DNA of 64,000 nt. Origin: Phaeobacter sp. G2 (GTDB lineage: Bacteria; Pseudomonadota; Alphaproteobacteria; Rhodobacterales; Rhodobacteraceae). A model generated the notes under the pieces. The model was not told the origin of the DNA and searched no databases. It saw nothing but the letters and a program-made list of their open reading frames with translations. This document shows positions 44,257 to 52,606 of this stretch, one piece after another; position 1 is the stretch's first letter, and the number at the start of each line of letters is the position of its first letter. The stretch lies in NCBI GenBank assembly GCA_025163595.1, contig CP104100.1, positions 1,984,001 through 2,048,000 of the forward strand. Direction: 5' to 3'. The position numbers and the translations under genes were made by a program.

Positions 44257-45315
44257 TCACTCTGTTGCACTGGGGGCAAGCCCCAGATCCTCAAGGCCGA
44301 GATCTATTAGCAGCGCCTCTTCCTGCGGTGGCAGGGTCGATGTCGCCAATAGCTGAGCGCGCATGTCCTGGTAGCTGGGCTGCGCCAGCAGCGCGTCGCG
44401 CTTTTCCAGATGGCGGGCGACGCAGGTGGCGTGCAGCGCGGCTATTTCCGGGTCGGATTTCAGCGCCTCCAGCGCCGCTGTTAGCGCGGGCAGGTAGCGT
44501 TGGATCGACAGGTCCTCAAAGGCGGGGTCGTTGCGTTCCCGCCAGTAACTGTCATCAAAGGCACGGTGCTCGCGGTTGACATCGCCCCGGTCGTTTTTGA
44601 CCAGATAGCTGTCCAGCGAGCGCAGGGCGTAGTGGTTGAGGGTGGCGAAGGCGCGGCTGCCCTTGGCCGGAAATTTACGGATGCGGCGCGGGTTATCGGC
44701 CACCAGAAATTTATGCGGCACATCGCGTCCCGCGCCATCACTCCAGCGGGGATATCTGCGCGGCGGCAGGTTCTTTTTGAAAAACGGACGATGGGCGCCG
44801 TAGTATTTCAGCGGAAAATCTTGCCGCACCAGGGTTTTCACCTCGATTGCGGTCTCGGCGCACCAGATGTCCGGGTTGTGGGAGCGGGTGAACTGGCTGA
44901 TGACCGGCGCGTCGACAAAGCCCTCAATCCCGTCATTGGCAAAAAACTGAAAGGTGATCGAGATCGCCATGGGATCTTTGCAGGCCTCGATCAGGGCCGG
45001 AATGCTATGGTCGCCAACATGGATGTTGAGAAACTCGTCCACATCCGCCACCCAGATCCAATCGGCCTCTTGCACCAGCGGCTGATGGGCGGCGTCTTTC
45101 AGCGCCTCCATCTGGTAGTTGCGCCCCTGCGCCGGGTTAGGCAAATGGGTCAGCATGTCACGCGCCGCCAATGCATCCAGCAGCTCGGCCGTGCCATCGG
45201 TGCAGTCGTTGGAATAAAATAGAAAATCCGTGACGCCAATCAGCTGGTTAAAGGCGATCCATTCCAGCAGGAAAGGGCCTTCGTTTTTGACGCAGGTCAC
45301 TGCGGTGATGCGCAT
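44257..45315 (-). CDS. Glycosyltransferase family 2-like protein (PF13704 type)
   Basis: 352 residues, first gene of the minus-strand cluster. MRITAVTCVKNEGPFLLEWI, then FYSNDCTDGTAELLD, and ADWIWVADVDEFLNI with the DVDEF metal-binding motif. VKTLVRQDFPLKYYGAHRP and NHYALRSLDSYLVKNDRGDVN match its paralogues. The ATG at 45315 has GAGAGGGG seven bases before it. The frame to 45651 is the antisense upstream region. Donor and acceptor unknown. Confidence 0.87.
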   Translation of the reverse strand: MRITAVTCVKNEGPFLLEWIAFNQLIGVTDFLFYSNDCTDGTAELLDALAARDMLTHLPNPAQGRNYQMEALKDAAHQPLVQEADWIWVADVDEFLNIHVGDHSIPALIEACKDPMAISITFQFFANDGIEGFVDAPVISQFTRSHNPDIWCAETAIEVKTLVRQDFPLKYYGAHRPFFKKNLPPRRYPRWSDGAGRDVPHKFLVADNPRRIRKFPAKGSRAFATLNHYALRSLDSYLVKNDRGDVNREHRAFDDSYWRERNDPAFEDLSIQRYLPALTAALEALKSDPEIAALHATCVARHLEKRDALLAQPSYQDMRAQLLATSTLPPQEEALLIDLGLEDLGLAPSATE

Positions 45316-45616
45316 CTGGCATCCCCTCTCATATGCTCGCGCGGGTGGCAGGTGGTGCCAGTCGCGCCTGATTGTGGGTTTGGAACCCGTCTGCCTCAAC
45401 GCGCCACTTTGATGGACGCTTAATCTCATTGGCCACAGTTTTGCATTGCCCGGCTTTGACGTCAATCTTTGCGCCGCGCCGCGTCGGCTACGAAGGTCAG
45501 AGTGTTGCCTCTGGGACGTAACGGCAGGTTTCAGTGACTTGACCCAAACCGCGCCACATGGCCTGTTGCACAAGAGCGGTGCCGGATAGGCGCAGGCGGC
45601 AAGGGGAAGGATACCA
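45316..45616. other. Divergent promoter region between GT2 cluster and cox locus
   Basis: 301 bp. It must hold promoters in both directions. GGGGAAGGATACCA lies before the MoxR start as its ribosome-binding site. No conserved motif was recognised and no gene was seen. Confidence 0.5.
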
Positions 45617-46540
45617 ATGATACAGGCACAGTTGATACAGGCGCAGTCCATTGATCACGTCCAGCAGATGCTGACAGAACAGGGCTATGTCTGTGGTCGT
45701 CCGCTGGCGACAATTGTGTTCTTGTCGCTGAAGCTGGGCCGCCCGCTGTTTCTGGAGGGCGAGGCCGGGGTCGGGAAGACCGAAATCGCCAAGGCCCTGG
45801 CGGCGGCCTTTGGGCGGCGGTTGATCCGGCTACAGTGCTACGAAGGGCTTGATGCCTCCTCCGCCGTGTATGAATGGAACTTTGCCGCCCAGATGGTGGC
45901 CATCCGTACCGCCGAGGCCGCAGGGGGCGCAGACCGCGCCACCCTGCAGACAGAACTGTTTTCCGATGAATTCCTGGTGGAACGGCCATTGCTGGAGGCC
46001 ATGCGCCCGGATGAAAACGGCCCGCCGGTATTGCTGATTGATGAGCTGGACCGCACCGATGAACCCTTTGAGGCCTTTCTGTTGGAAGCGCTGTCGGATT
46101 TTCAGGTCACCATTCCTGAACTTGGCACCATCAAGGCGCCAGAGCCGCCCATCGTGGTGCTCACCTCCAACCGGACCCGCGAAGTGCACGACGCGCTAAA
46201 GCGGCGCTGCCTGTATCACTGGGTCGACTATCCGGATTTTGCCCGCGAGGTGGAGATCCTCAAGGCGCGCGCCCCCGAAGCCTCGGATCAGCTAAGCCGC
46301 GAGGTGGTGGCCTTTGTGCAAACATTGCGTACAGAGGATCTGTTCAAGAAACCCGGCGTGGCTGAAACCATTGACTGGGCTAACTGCCTGCTGGCGCTGG
46401 ATGTCATTGATCTGTCGCCGGAGGTGATCGCCGATACCCTGGGGGCGATCCTGAAATATCAGGACGATATCTCGCAACTGCAGGGCTCAGAAGCCAAGCG
46501 CATTCTGGATCAGGCCCGTGCCAGCCTGGATGAGGCCTGA
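45617..46540 (+). CDS. MoxR-family AAA+ ATPase, CoxD-like
   Basis: 307 residues. FLEGEAGVGKTEIAKALAAA is Walker A, VLLIDELDRTDEPFEAFLLE is Walker B, and LTSNRTREVHDALKRRC the sensor and Arg finger. CoxD helps to mature the active site of carbon-monoxide-dehydrogenase-type enzymes by inserting the metal-sulfur parts; in this locus it likely serves the coxSLM products. It is followed immediately by the VWA protein gene, its usual partner. Confidence 0.9.
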   Translation: MIQAQLIQAQSIDHVQQMLTEQGYVCGRPLATIVFLSLKLGRPLFLEGEAGVGKTEIAKALAAAFGRRLIRLQCYEGLDASSAVYEWNFAAQMVAIRTAEAAGGADRATLQTELFSDEFLVERPLLEAMRPDENGPPVLLIDELDRTDEPFEAFLLEALSDFQVTIPELGTIKAPEPPIVVLTSNRTREVHDALKRRCLYHWVDYPDFAREVEILKARAPEASDQLSREVVAFVQTLRTEDLFKKPGVAETIDWANCLLALDVIDLSPEVIADTLGAILKYQDDISQLQGSEAKRILDQARASLDEA

Positions 46541-47806
46541 ATGGCAGAGTTGCCAGAGCTAAGCCTGCCGGAAGACCCCAAACTGGCGCAGAACATCACC
46601 CATTTTGCCCGCGCCCTGCGTAAGGCGGGGCTGCCAATCGGGCCGGGCCGGGTGGTTGATGCGGTGGAGGCGGTTGCGGCGGCGGGATTTACCTCGCGGC
46701 AGGATTTCTACTGGACGCTGCATGCCTGTTTTGTTTCCAAGCCCGAGCACCGTGTGGTGTTTACCCAGGTCTTTCGGCTCTACTGGCGCGACCCGCGGTT
46801 TCTGGAACGGATGATGGCGGCGCTTTTGCCGGCCATCAAGGGCGTGCAGGAGGAACAGGCGGCCAAGCCCGGTGAAAAACGCGCCGCCGAGGCCCTGCTG
46901 GATGGGGCAAACCAGGATATCGACGCTCCCGAAAGCGTTGAGGATGAGAGCACAGAGATCGAGATTGATGCCGCGTTGACCATCTCTTCGGATGAACGGT
47001 TGCGATCTTTGGATTTTGAACAGATGAGCACCGACGAGGTAGCCCGCGCCAAGAAGATCCTGGCGCAGATCTCGCTGCCGGTGCAGCCGATGTTGTCACG
47101 TCGTCTGATGGCGGCGAAACAGGGGGACCGGGCGGATTGGCGCCGCACCTTCCGCGAGGCGGCACGCCGGGGCGGTGATATCCAGTCCATTGCCCGCGCC
47201 AAGCGGCGTCATCGTTGGCCCAATCTGGTGGTGATCTGCGATATCTCTGGCTCGATGAGCCACTATAGCCGCATCGTGCTGCATTTCCTGCATGCGGTGG
47301 CCAATGCCAAAGGCGCCGGTTGGGCCCGGGTGCATGGCTTTACCTTTGGCACCCGGTTGACCAATATCACCCGCCACATGGCAACGCGCGACGTGGATGC
47401 CGCCCTGGCCGCTGCCGGGGCCGAGGCACAGGACTGGGAGGGCGGCACCCGGATTGGCGCTTGCCTGCATGAGTTCAACCGCGACTGGTCGCGCCGGGTC
47501 ATGGGGCAGGGGGCGGTTGTGTTGCTGATTACCGATGGGCTTGACCGGGATGACCCAAAGGCGCTGGCCCATGAGATGCAGCGGTTGCACCTGTCGGCGC
47601 GCCGCCTGATCTGGCTCAACCCCTTGCTGCGCTGGGACGGATTTGCCGCCAAGGCTCAGGGCATTCGCGCCATGCTGCCCCATGTGGACAGCTTTCGCGC
47701 AGGCCACTCCATCGCCTCCCTCGAAGACCTGGCTGCGGTTATCTCGCGCCCGGAGGATAGCGGTGAAAAGGCGCGCCTGTTGTCCCAGATGGGGGTTCAG
47801 ACCTAG
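46541..47806 (+). CDS. VWA-domain protein, CoxE-like
   Basis: 421 residues. The von Willebrand A domain has the metal site VVICDISGSMSHYSR (DxSxS), GGTRIGACLHEF and LLITDGLDRDD. The N-terminal half is a helical region with RALRKAGLPIGPGRVVDA. CoxE works with the CoxD ATPase as a chaperone for Mo enzymes (known for CO dehydrogenase). It starts one base after the MoxR stop. The last codons overlap the stop of the hypothetical gene on the other strand by four bases. Confidence 0.9.
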   Translation: MAELPELSLPEDPKLAQNITHFARALRKAGLPIGPGRVVDAVEAVAAAGFTSRQDFYWTLHACFVSKPEHRVVFTQVFRLYWRDPRFLERMMAALLPAIKGVQEEQAAKPGEKRAAEALLDGANQDIDAPESVEDESTEIEIDAALTISSDERLRSLDFEQMSTDEVARAKKILAQISLPVQPMLSRRLMAAKQGDRADWRRTFREAARRGGDIQSIARAKRRHRWPNLVVICDISGSMSHYSRIVLHFLHAVANAKGAGWARVHGFTFGTRLTNITRHMATRDVDAALAAAGAEAQDWEGGTRIGACLHEFNRDWSRRVMGQGAVVLLITDGLDRDDPKALAHEMQRLHLSARRLIWLNPLLRWDGFAAKAQGIRAMLPHVDSFRAGHSIASLEDLAAVISRPEDSGEKARLLSQMGVQT

Positions 47807-48288
47807 CGGCGACAGCTGGCCAGCGGTTGGCGGTGCAGCATAAACACCTTATCATCTGGCAGCCGTTCCAGGATGCGCGGCTTGCCATCGCAGCCGTAGA
47901 AGTAGAGATCCGACCCGCCAGTAATGAGAATGGATCCGGCGTTTTTGACGACCACATCAAACCTGCCGCCATCACATTCCAGCGCACAGGAGAGTTTCGA
48001 GCCGCGCGGCGTGCATGCCACCGGCGTTTGCCAGGTGGAGGAGCCGCGCAGCCGGACGGCCAGCTGTAGCGCTAACTCAGTCCCCGGACGGCTGAAACTG
48101 TCTGCGGTGACATGCGATAGCTGAATGGCCTCGACCTTTTGCACCGGATGGCTGGCCAGATGGCTGGCGGAATAAAGCCGCTGGTAGCAGCTGTCGCTGC
48201 CTTTGGAAAAATGCTGTGAAATGGATTGGGCCGCTGCGGGCAGGGCTGCAAGCAGGATAACGCCAAACAGACCGGTTTTTGTAAACAT
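47803..48288 (-). CDS. Secreted hypothetical protein
   Basis: 161 residues. The start has a signal peptide MFTKTGLFGVILLAALPAAA, cleaved near AQSIS. The body has six Cys, which fits a disulfide-bonded periplasmic protein (LSCALECDGGRFDVVVKNAG). I do not recognise the family. It lies inside the cox locus on the opposite strand, convergent with coxE and divergent from the YeeE genes, so it is an insertion in the usual order or a separate unit. It might share the FNR-box region with yeeE. Confidence 0.72.
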   Translation of the reverse strand: MFTKTGLFGVILLAALPAAAQSISQHFSKGSDSCYQRLYSASHLASHPVQKVEAIQLSHVTADSFSRPGTELALQLAVRLRGSSTWQTPVACTPRGSKLSCALECDGGRFDVVVKNAGSILITGGSDLYFYGCDGKPRILERLPDDKVFMLHRQPLASCRR

Positions 48289-48376
48289 AGTACCTACCTC
48301 AAAGCTGGGTGTGCTGATGGTAGGGGGTGTAGGCTAAATGCCAAGGAAATATAAAATTCCACAAATTGAATGTGAT

Positions 48377-48390
48377 TTGATTTTGATCAA
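48377..48390. promoter_or_regulatory. FNR/FnrL-type box
   Basis: TTGAT-TTTG-ATCAA, a perfect FNR consensus. It is centred 66 bp before the first YeeE start codon in an AT-rich intergenic region, and also lies in front of the divergent gene at 47803. Oxygen control by FnrL is inferred. Confidence 0.75.
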
Positions 48391-48449
48391 GTCGCGGCTG
48401 CACGCCTCTAGATATATCTGATTTTCAGAATGTAACAGGAGGGCGAACA

Positions 48450-49001
48450 ATGCCAATGAATTGGAAAGCGGGAGGGCTCTTGCTGGGGCTGGTGTTCTTC
48501 CTGGCGGTGCTATTGGTCAAACCGATTGGGGTCTCGACCCAGTTTGTGATCCTGGATGGGATCCTGGGCGATGTGGTCAATACTGAACTGGTGACCAAAA
48601 CGGAGGAGGGCTACACCTCAACCAATGCCTATCTGGCAAAGTCCGGCGGCAAATATGCCAAATCGGTGGCCAATCCGCTGAACTACAGCTTTGTCTTTGT
48701 ACTGGCGATGGCGCTGGGCGGTTTTACCTCCATGCGGCTGCGTGGCGGGCTCGGCGCGGTCGAGCGCTCTGTGCCGGCGCTCTGGCGGGCCAACTTTGGT
48801 GAGGGCCCGGCGCTGCGCTACGCGGCGGTGTTTCTGGGCGGGTTTATTGTGCTTTATGGGGCGCGCCTGGCAGGGGGCTGTACCTCTGGCCATATGATGT
48901 CGGGCATGATGCAGACGGCGCTGTCGGGATATATTTTTGCGGCTGGTGCCTTTGCGGCTGCCGTCCCTGTATCCCTGATTTTGTTCAAAAAGGAGGCCTG
49001 A
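48450..49001 (+). CDS. YeeE/YedE-family sulfur transport protein, first half
   Basis: 183 residues with four or five membrane helices. RLAGGCTSGHMMSGMMQ carries the conserved Cys in GGCTSGH, the sulfur-relay site in thiosulfate importers such as YeeE. The periplasmic stretch VNTELVTKTEEG fits the first half of a split transporter. AGGAGG lies seven bases before the ATG. The second half is encoded three bases after its stop. Confidence 0.9.
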   Translation: MPMNWKAGGLLLGLVFFLAVLLVKPIGVSTQFVILDGILGDVVNTELVTKTEEGYTSTNAYLAKSGGKYAKSVANPLNYSFVFVLAMALGGFTSMRLRGGLGAVERSVPALWRANFGEGPALRYAAVFLGGFIVLYGARLAGGCTSGHMMSGMMQTALSGYIFAAGAFAAAVPVSLILFKKEA

Positions 49002-49004
49002 GCC

Positions 49005-49595
49005 ATGACGTCTATTATCCTTGCACTGGTGATTGGGGCTGCCTTTGGGGCGGTGCTTGACCGGGTTGGAGCTTCCAATCCAAGCTACATTGGCAAGATG
49101 CTGAACCTGACCAATCTGAACTTGGCAAAAACGATCATGCTGGCGATCGGCACCGGATCCGTGCTGATGTTTGGCGGTCAGATGCTGGGCTTGGTGGATG
49201 TTGGTCATATGTCGGTCAAATCGGCCTATATCGGGGTCTTTATCGGTGGGCTGATGCTGGGGGCCGGCTGGGCGCTGGCAGGCTATTGTCCCGGCACCGG
49301 CGTGGTTGCAGCGGCCTCGGGGCGCAGGGACGCTTTGTTTTTTATCGCGGGTGGCCTGTTTGGCGCTGCCGCCTATATGCTGACCTACCCGAGCTGGAAA
49401 GCCAGCGGGCTGCTGGACAGCGTGGCTGGCGGTAAAGTCACCCTGGGCGCGGTTCCAGGGGCTAAATACGACGGCCTGACCGCGCTGCCTGGGGATCTGC
49501 TGGGCCTTTTGCTCGGGGCAGTCTTTATCATCCTCGCCTTTGCTCTGCCCGAGCGGATCATCGGCACGGGGCCCGTTACCCAGCCCGCAGAGTAA
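49005..49595 (+). CDS. YeeE/YedE-family sulfur transport protein, second half
   Basis: 196 residues. GWALAGYCPGTGVVAAASGRR has the second conserved Cys (YCPGTG), and FFIAGGLFGAAAYML a membrane segment. Together with the preceding gene it makes the two-part YeeE/YedE transporter type that imports thiosulfate or a related sulfur species. In this position it may feed sulfur to the Mo cofactor proteins or to general sulfur metabolism; this is inference. No terminator was found after it. Confidence 0.88.
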   Translation: MTSIILALVIGAAFGAVLDRVGASNPSYIGKMLNLTNLNLAKTIMLAIGTGSVLMFGGQMLGLVDVGHMSVKSAYIGVFIGGLMLGAGWALAGYCPGTGVVAAASGRRDALFFIAGGLFGAAAYMLTYPSWKASGLLDSVAGGKVTLGAVPGAKYDGLTALPGDLLGLLLGAVFIILAFALPERIIGTGPVTQPAE

Positions 49596-49797
49596 ACGTG
49601 CAAGCCGCAAAGGCGCGGCAAAATATGACGCGCTTTATGCGAAACGGCTGAGCCCAGGCTGGTTCAGGCGGCATCTGCAGGCAACTGTGGGTGCCGCTAT
49701 GTTTTTTGCACCTATGGATTTTGCAGCTTGAAACCTCTCTGACGGATGCGCACACTCCGGGCAAAGACAGGTATTATCTGGCCTGAGCGGAGGACAT

Positions 49798-50781
49798 ATG
49801 ACCCAAGACACCACTAGCCCCGCCAGCGCGGCGGAGATCGCATTGGACTGGCACCACGCCGGGCGCGGCGCGGCGCTGGCCACAGTGGTGCAGACCTGGG
49901 GGTCAGCGCCGCGCCGGGTTGGGGCGCAGTTGGTGGTCAGCGGCGATGGTCATCTGGAGGGCTCTGTTTCGGGCGGCTGCGTCGAGGGCGCCGTGGTGAT
50001 GGAGGCGCAAGAGGCGCTGGCCGATGGAAAACACCGCGTGCTGGAATATGGTGTCAGCGATGGCGATGCCTTTGCCGTTGGGCTGGCCTGTGGTGGCACC
50101 ATCCGTATTCTGGTCGAACCTGTGGGTGGATCGATGCCTGTGGAGCTGCTGGCGGATCTGGTGGCAGCGCAGAAGGCGCGCGACCAGGTGGCCTATGAGG
50201 TGAACCTGACCACGGGTATTGGCGCAGTGCTGCGTGAGGCCTATCGCGAACGGATGCGATTGGACCGCTCCGGGGTGGAAGAGGACGGTGAGACCTTTGT
50301 GGCGGTGCACAATCCACCGCTGAAACTGATTGTGGTGGGGGCGGTGCATATTGCCCAGGCGCTGGTGCCCATGGCGCAGCTGGCGGGCTATGACCCGGCG
50401 GTAATTGATCCACGCGCGGCCTTTGCCTCGCCCGACCGCTTTCCCGGTGTGACCCTGCTGGAGGATTGGCCGGATGAGGCCGTGGCGGCGTTGGGGCTGG
50501 ATGCGCGTACCGCGCTGGTGTTGCTCACCCATGATCCAAAGTTGGACGATCCCGCACTGGAGGCGGGGCTGCGCCAGAAATGTTTCTACATTGGCGCCTT
50601 GGGCTCCAAGCGGACCCATGCAAAACGGGTTGAGCGGATGTTGGCGGCAGGCTTTGGCGCCCAGGACATCGATCGCATTCATGGCCCGGTGGGGCTGGAT
50701 ATCGGCGCTGCAGGTCCGGCAGAGATCGCGGTGGCGATCCTGGCCGAAATGACAGCGGTGCTGCGCGGAAAAACCGGATGA
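49798..50781 (+). CDS. XdhC/CoxI-family molybdenum cofactor protein
   Basis: 327 residues. VSGGCVEGAVVMEAQEAL has the conserved Cys (CVEG), and LIVVGAVHIAQALVPMAQLAGY, FYIGALGSKRTHAKRVERML and HGPVGLDIGAAGPAEIAVAIL are the C-terminal signature. XdhC proteins bind Moco, guard its sulfuration and insert it into xanthine-dehydrogenase-type enzymes. It overlaps the next gene by four bases. The start ATG is preceded by GGAGG. A role for the coxSLM enzyme fits. Confidence 0.92.
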   Translation: MTQDTTSPASAAEIALDWHHAGRGAALATVVQTWGSAPRRVGAQLVVSGDGHLEGSVSGGCVEGAVVMEAQEALADGKHRVLEYGVSDGDAFAVGLACGGTIRILVEPVGGSMPVELLADLVAAQKARDQVAYEVNLTTGIGAVLREAYRERMRLDRSGVEEDGETFVAVHNPPLKLIVVGAVHIAQALVPMAQLAGYDPAVIDPRAAFASPDRFPGVTLLEDWPDEAVAALGLDARTALVLLTHDPKLDDPALEAGLRQKCFYIGALGSKRTHAKRVERMLAAGFGAQDIDRIHGPVGLDIGAAGPAEIAVAILAEMTAVLRGKTG

Positions 50782-51797
50782 AGTTTGGCACCGTCCAGGT
50801 CGCCCAGGCCGAGGGCGCAATCCTGGCCCATTCGATGCAGGCCGCGCAGCCGCCCTATGGCACCGGTCTGTGCTATCGTATCCCTAAGGGCACTTTTCTT
50901 ACGGCGCAACACCTGGCGGATCTGGCTGCAGAAGGTCATGGCGAGATCACCGTGGCGCGACTGCAAGAGGGCGATCTTCACGAAGATGTAGCCGCTTTGG
51001 CGCTGGCACAGGCCCTGGTGCCGGATGAGGAAGGGCAGGGCATTCGCATTTCCGGTGCTGGTGCGGGACGGGTCAATCTCTATGCCCTGGGCGCGGGGGT
51101 GGTGCGGCTGAAACACGCGGCCCTTGAGGCGCTGAATGGTGTTGATCCGATGATCACCATCGCCACCGTGCCGGATTATCACCGGGTTGATGCGGATGGG
51201 ATGATCGCCACCATCAAGATCATATCTTACGGGGTGGCGGCAGCGGCGCTGCAGCGCGCCGGGACTGGCGCGGCGGGGGCATTGCGCATTCTCCCCCCGG
51301 TTTATGGCTCTGCCAGCCTGATCGAAACCCGCGTCAGCAGGGACATCCCGCCGGACAAGGGGCGGCGGGCGATGGCGGGCCGGTTGCAGCGTATGGGAGT
51401 GATGTTGAGCGAAAGGGTGATCGTGCGCCATGACGAAGCCGAACTGGCCTCGGCGCTGGCGGCGGCTCCGGGCGAGGTGCTGTTGATCCTTACGGGGTCG
51501 GCCACCTCAGACGCCATGGATATAGCCCCGCAGGCGCTGCGCCGGGCCGGGGGCAGCGTGACCCGCTTTGGCATGCCGGTGGATCCGGGCAATCTGCTCT
51601 TCTTAGGGGAGTATCAGGGGCGGCCGGTGATTGGCCTGCCGGGGTGCGCGCGCTCGCCCGCGCTGAACGGCGCCGATTGGGTGTTGGAGCGGGTGCTGTG
51701 CGGCTGTGCCGTCTCTGGCGCGGATATTGCAGCGATGGGGGTTGGTGGCCTGCTCAAGGAAATTCCCATCCGTCCCATGCCGCGGCGCTCTGATTAA
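50778..51797 (+). CDS. Molybdopterin-binding (MoCF) domain protein
   Basis: 339 residues. MoCF/MoeA-type segments include LILTGSATSDAMDIAPQAL, GGSVTRFGMPVDPGNLLFLG and VIGLPGCARSPALNG. The N-terminal 170 residues begin MKFGTVQVAQAEGAILAHS, as in the proteins found beside cox genes. It probably binds or modifies molybdopterin for the adjacent hydroxylase. Its start overlaps xdhC (ATGA). The step catalysed is not defined from sequence. Confidence 0.87.
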   Translation: MKFGTVQVAQAEGAILAHSMQAAQPPYGTGLCYRIPKGTFLTAQHLADLAAEGHGEITVARLQEGDLHEDVAALALAQALVPDEEGQGIRISGAGAGRVNLYALGAGVVRLKHAALEALNGVDPMITIATVPDYHRVDADGMIATIKIISYGVAAAALQRAGTGAAGALRILPPVYGSASLIETRVSRDIPPDKGRRAMAGRLQRMGVMLSERVIVRHDEAELASALAAAPGEVLLILTGSATSDAMDIAPQALRRAGGSVTRFGMPVDPGNLLFLGEYQGRPVIGLPGCARSPALNGADWVLERVLCGCAVSGADIAAMGVGGLLKEIPIRPMPRRSD

Positions 51798-52007
51798 AAA
51801 TGCGCCTGATGCTGCTGAATTGGGCACTGGGCTGGGGGGGCGGCTTTGGTGACTGCGCGGCGGCGCCTGTGGTGGCGTTTCCTGCCGAGGGCGAGATTTT
51901 GCCAAGCAGTAAAATTGTTTGTGACGGAGCGTATAAAGGGGTTCGCGCTGGCGTGATCCCGTGCTTAACTTCCCCCAGCCAATAAAAGTAGCAAATGGGA
52001 GGAATAC

Positions 52008-52493
52008 ATGACCAAGGTCTCAATGACCGTGAACGGTAAACCCGCGCACGGTGACGCAGAGGGCCGCACGCTGCTGTCGTCGTTCCTGCGCGAAGAACTG
52101 GGGTTTACCGGAACACATGTGGGCTGTGATACCAGCCAATGCGGTGCCTGCGTCGTGCATGTAAACGGCGTTGCGGTGAAATCCTGCACCATGCTGGCCG
52201 TCGAAGCCGAGGGCGCGGAGGTTGCCACCATCGAAGGCCAGGCGGCACCAGATGGCACGCTCAACACCATCCAGCAAGCGTTTCAGGACCACCACGGGTT
52301 GCAGTGCGGGTTCTGCACGCCGGGCATGGTGATGTCGACCGCAGCCCTGCTGAAAGGAAACCCAAAGCCCAGCGAACAGGAGATCCGTGAGTATCTCGAA
52401 GGCAATATTTGCCGCTGCACTGGCTACCACAATATCGTCAAGGCGATCATGGCCGCATCCGGTCAGGACGTCTCAGCGATCGCCGCCGAATAA
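52008..52493 (+). CDS. coxS: Mo-hydroxylase small subunit, two [2Fe-2S] clusters
   Basis: 161 residues. Cysteines C40, C45, C48 and C60 bind the plant-type cluster (CDTSQCGAC), and C100, C103, C135, C137 (CGFC and CRC) bind the second. This is the electron-transfer subunit of xanthine-oxidase-family enzymes, including aerobic CO dehydrogenase. GGGAGGAATAC precedes the ATG. It is first in the order small-large-medium, which with the large subunit's motif suggests form II. The 113-bp gap to the large subunit gene holds a good AGGGAGG. Confidence 0.95.
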   Translation: MTKVSMTVNGKPAHGDAEGRTLLSSFLREELGFTGTHVGCDTSQCGACVVHVNGVAVKSCTMLAVEAEGAEVATIEGQAAPDGTLNTIQQAFQDHHGLQCGFCTPGMVMSTAALLKGNPKPSEQEIREYLEGNICRCTGYHNIVKAIMAASGQDVSAIAAE

Positions 52494-52606
52494 GGCGGCC
52501 CTGCTGGGCCCCATTGGGAGGTGTGGCCCCGGTAGATACCAAGACGCAATGATCAAACTGCATAACCAAGAGGTGCGCCACAGGCTGCACCCTCCAGGGA
52601 GGAGAT

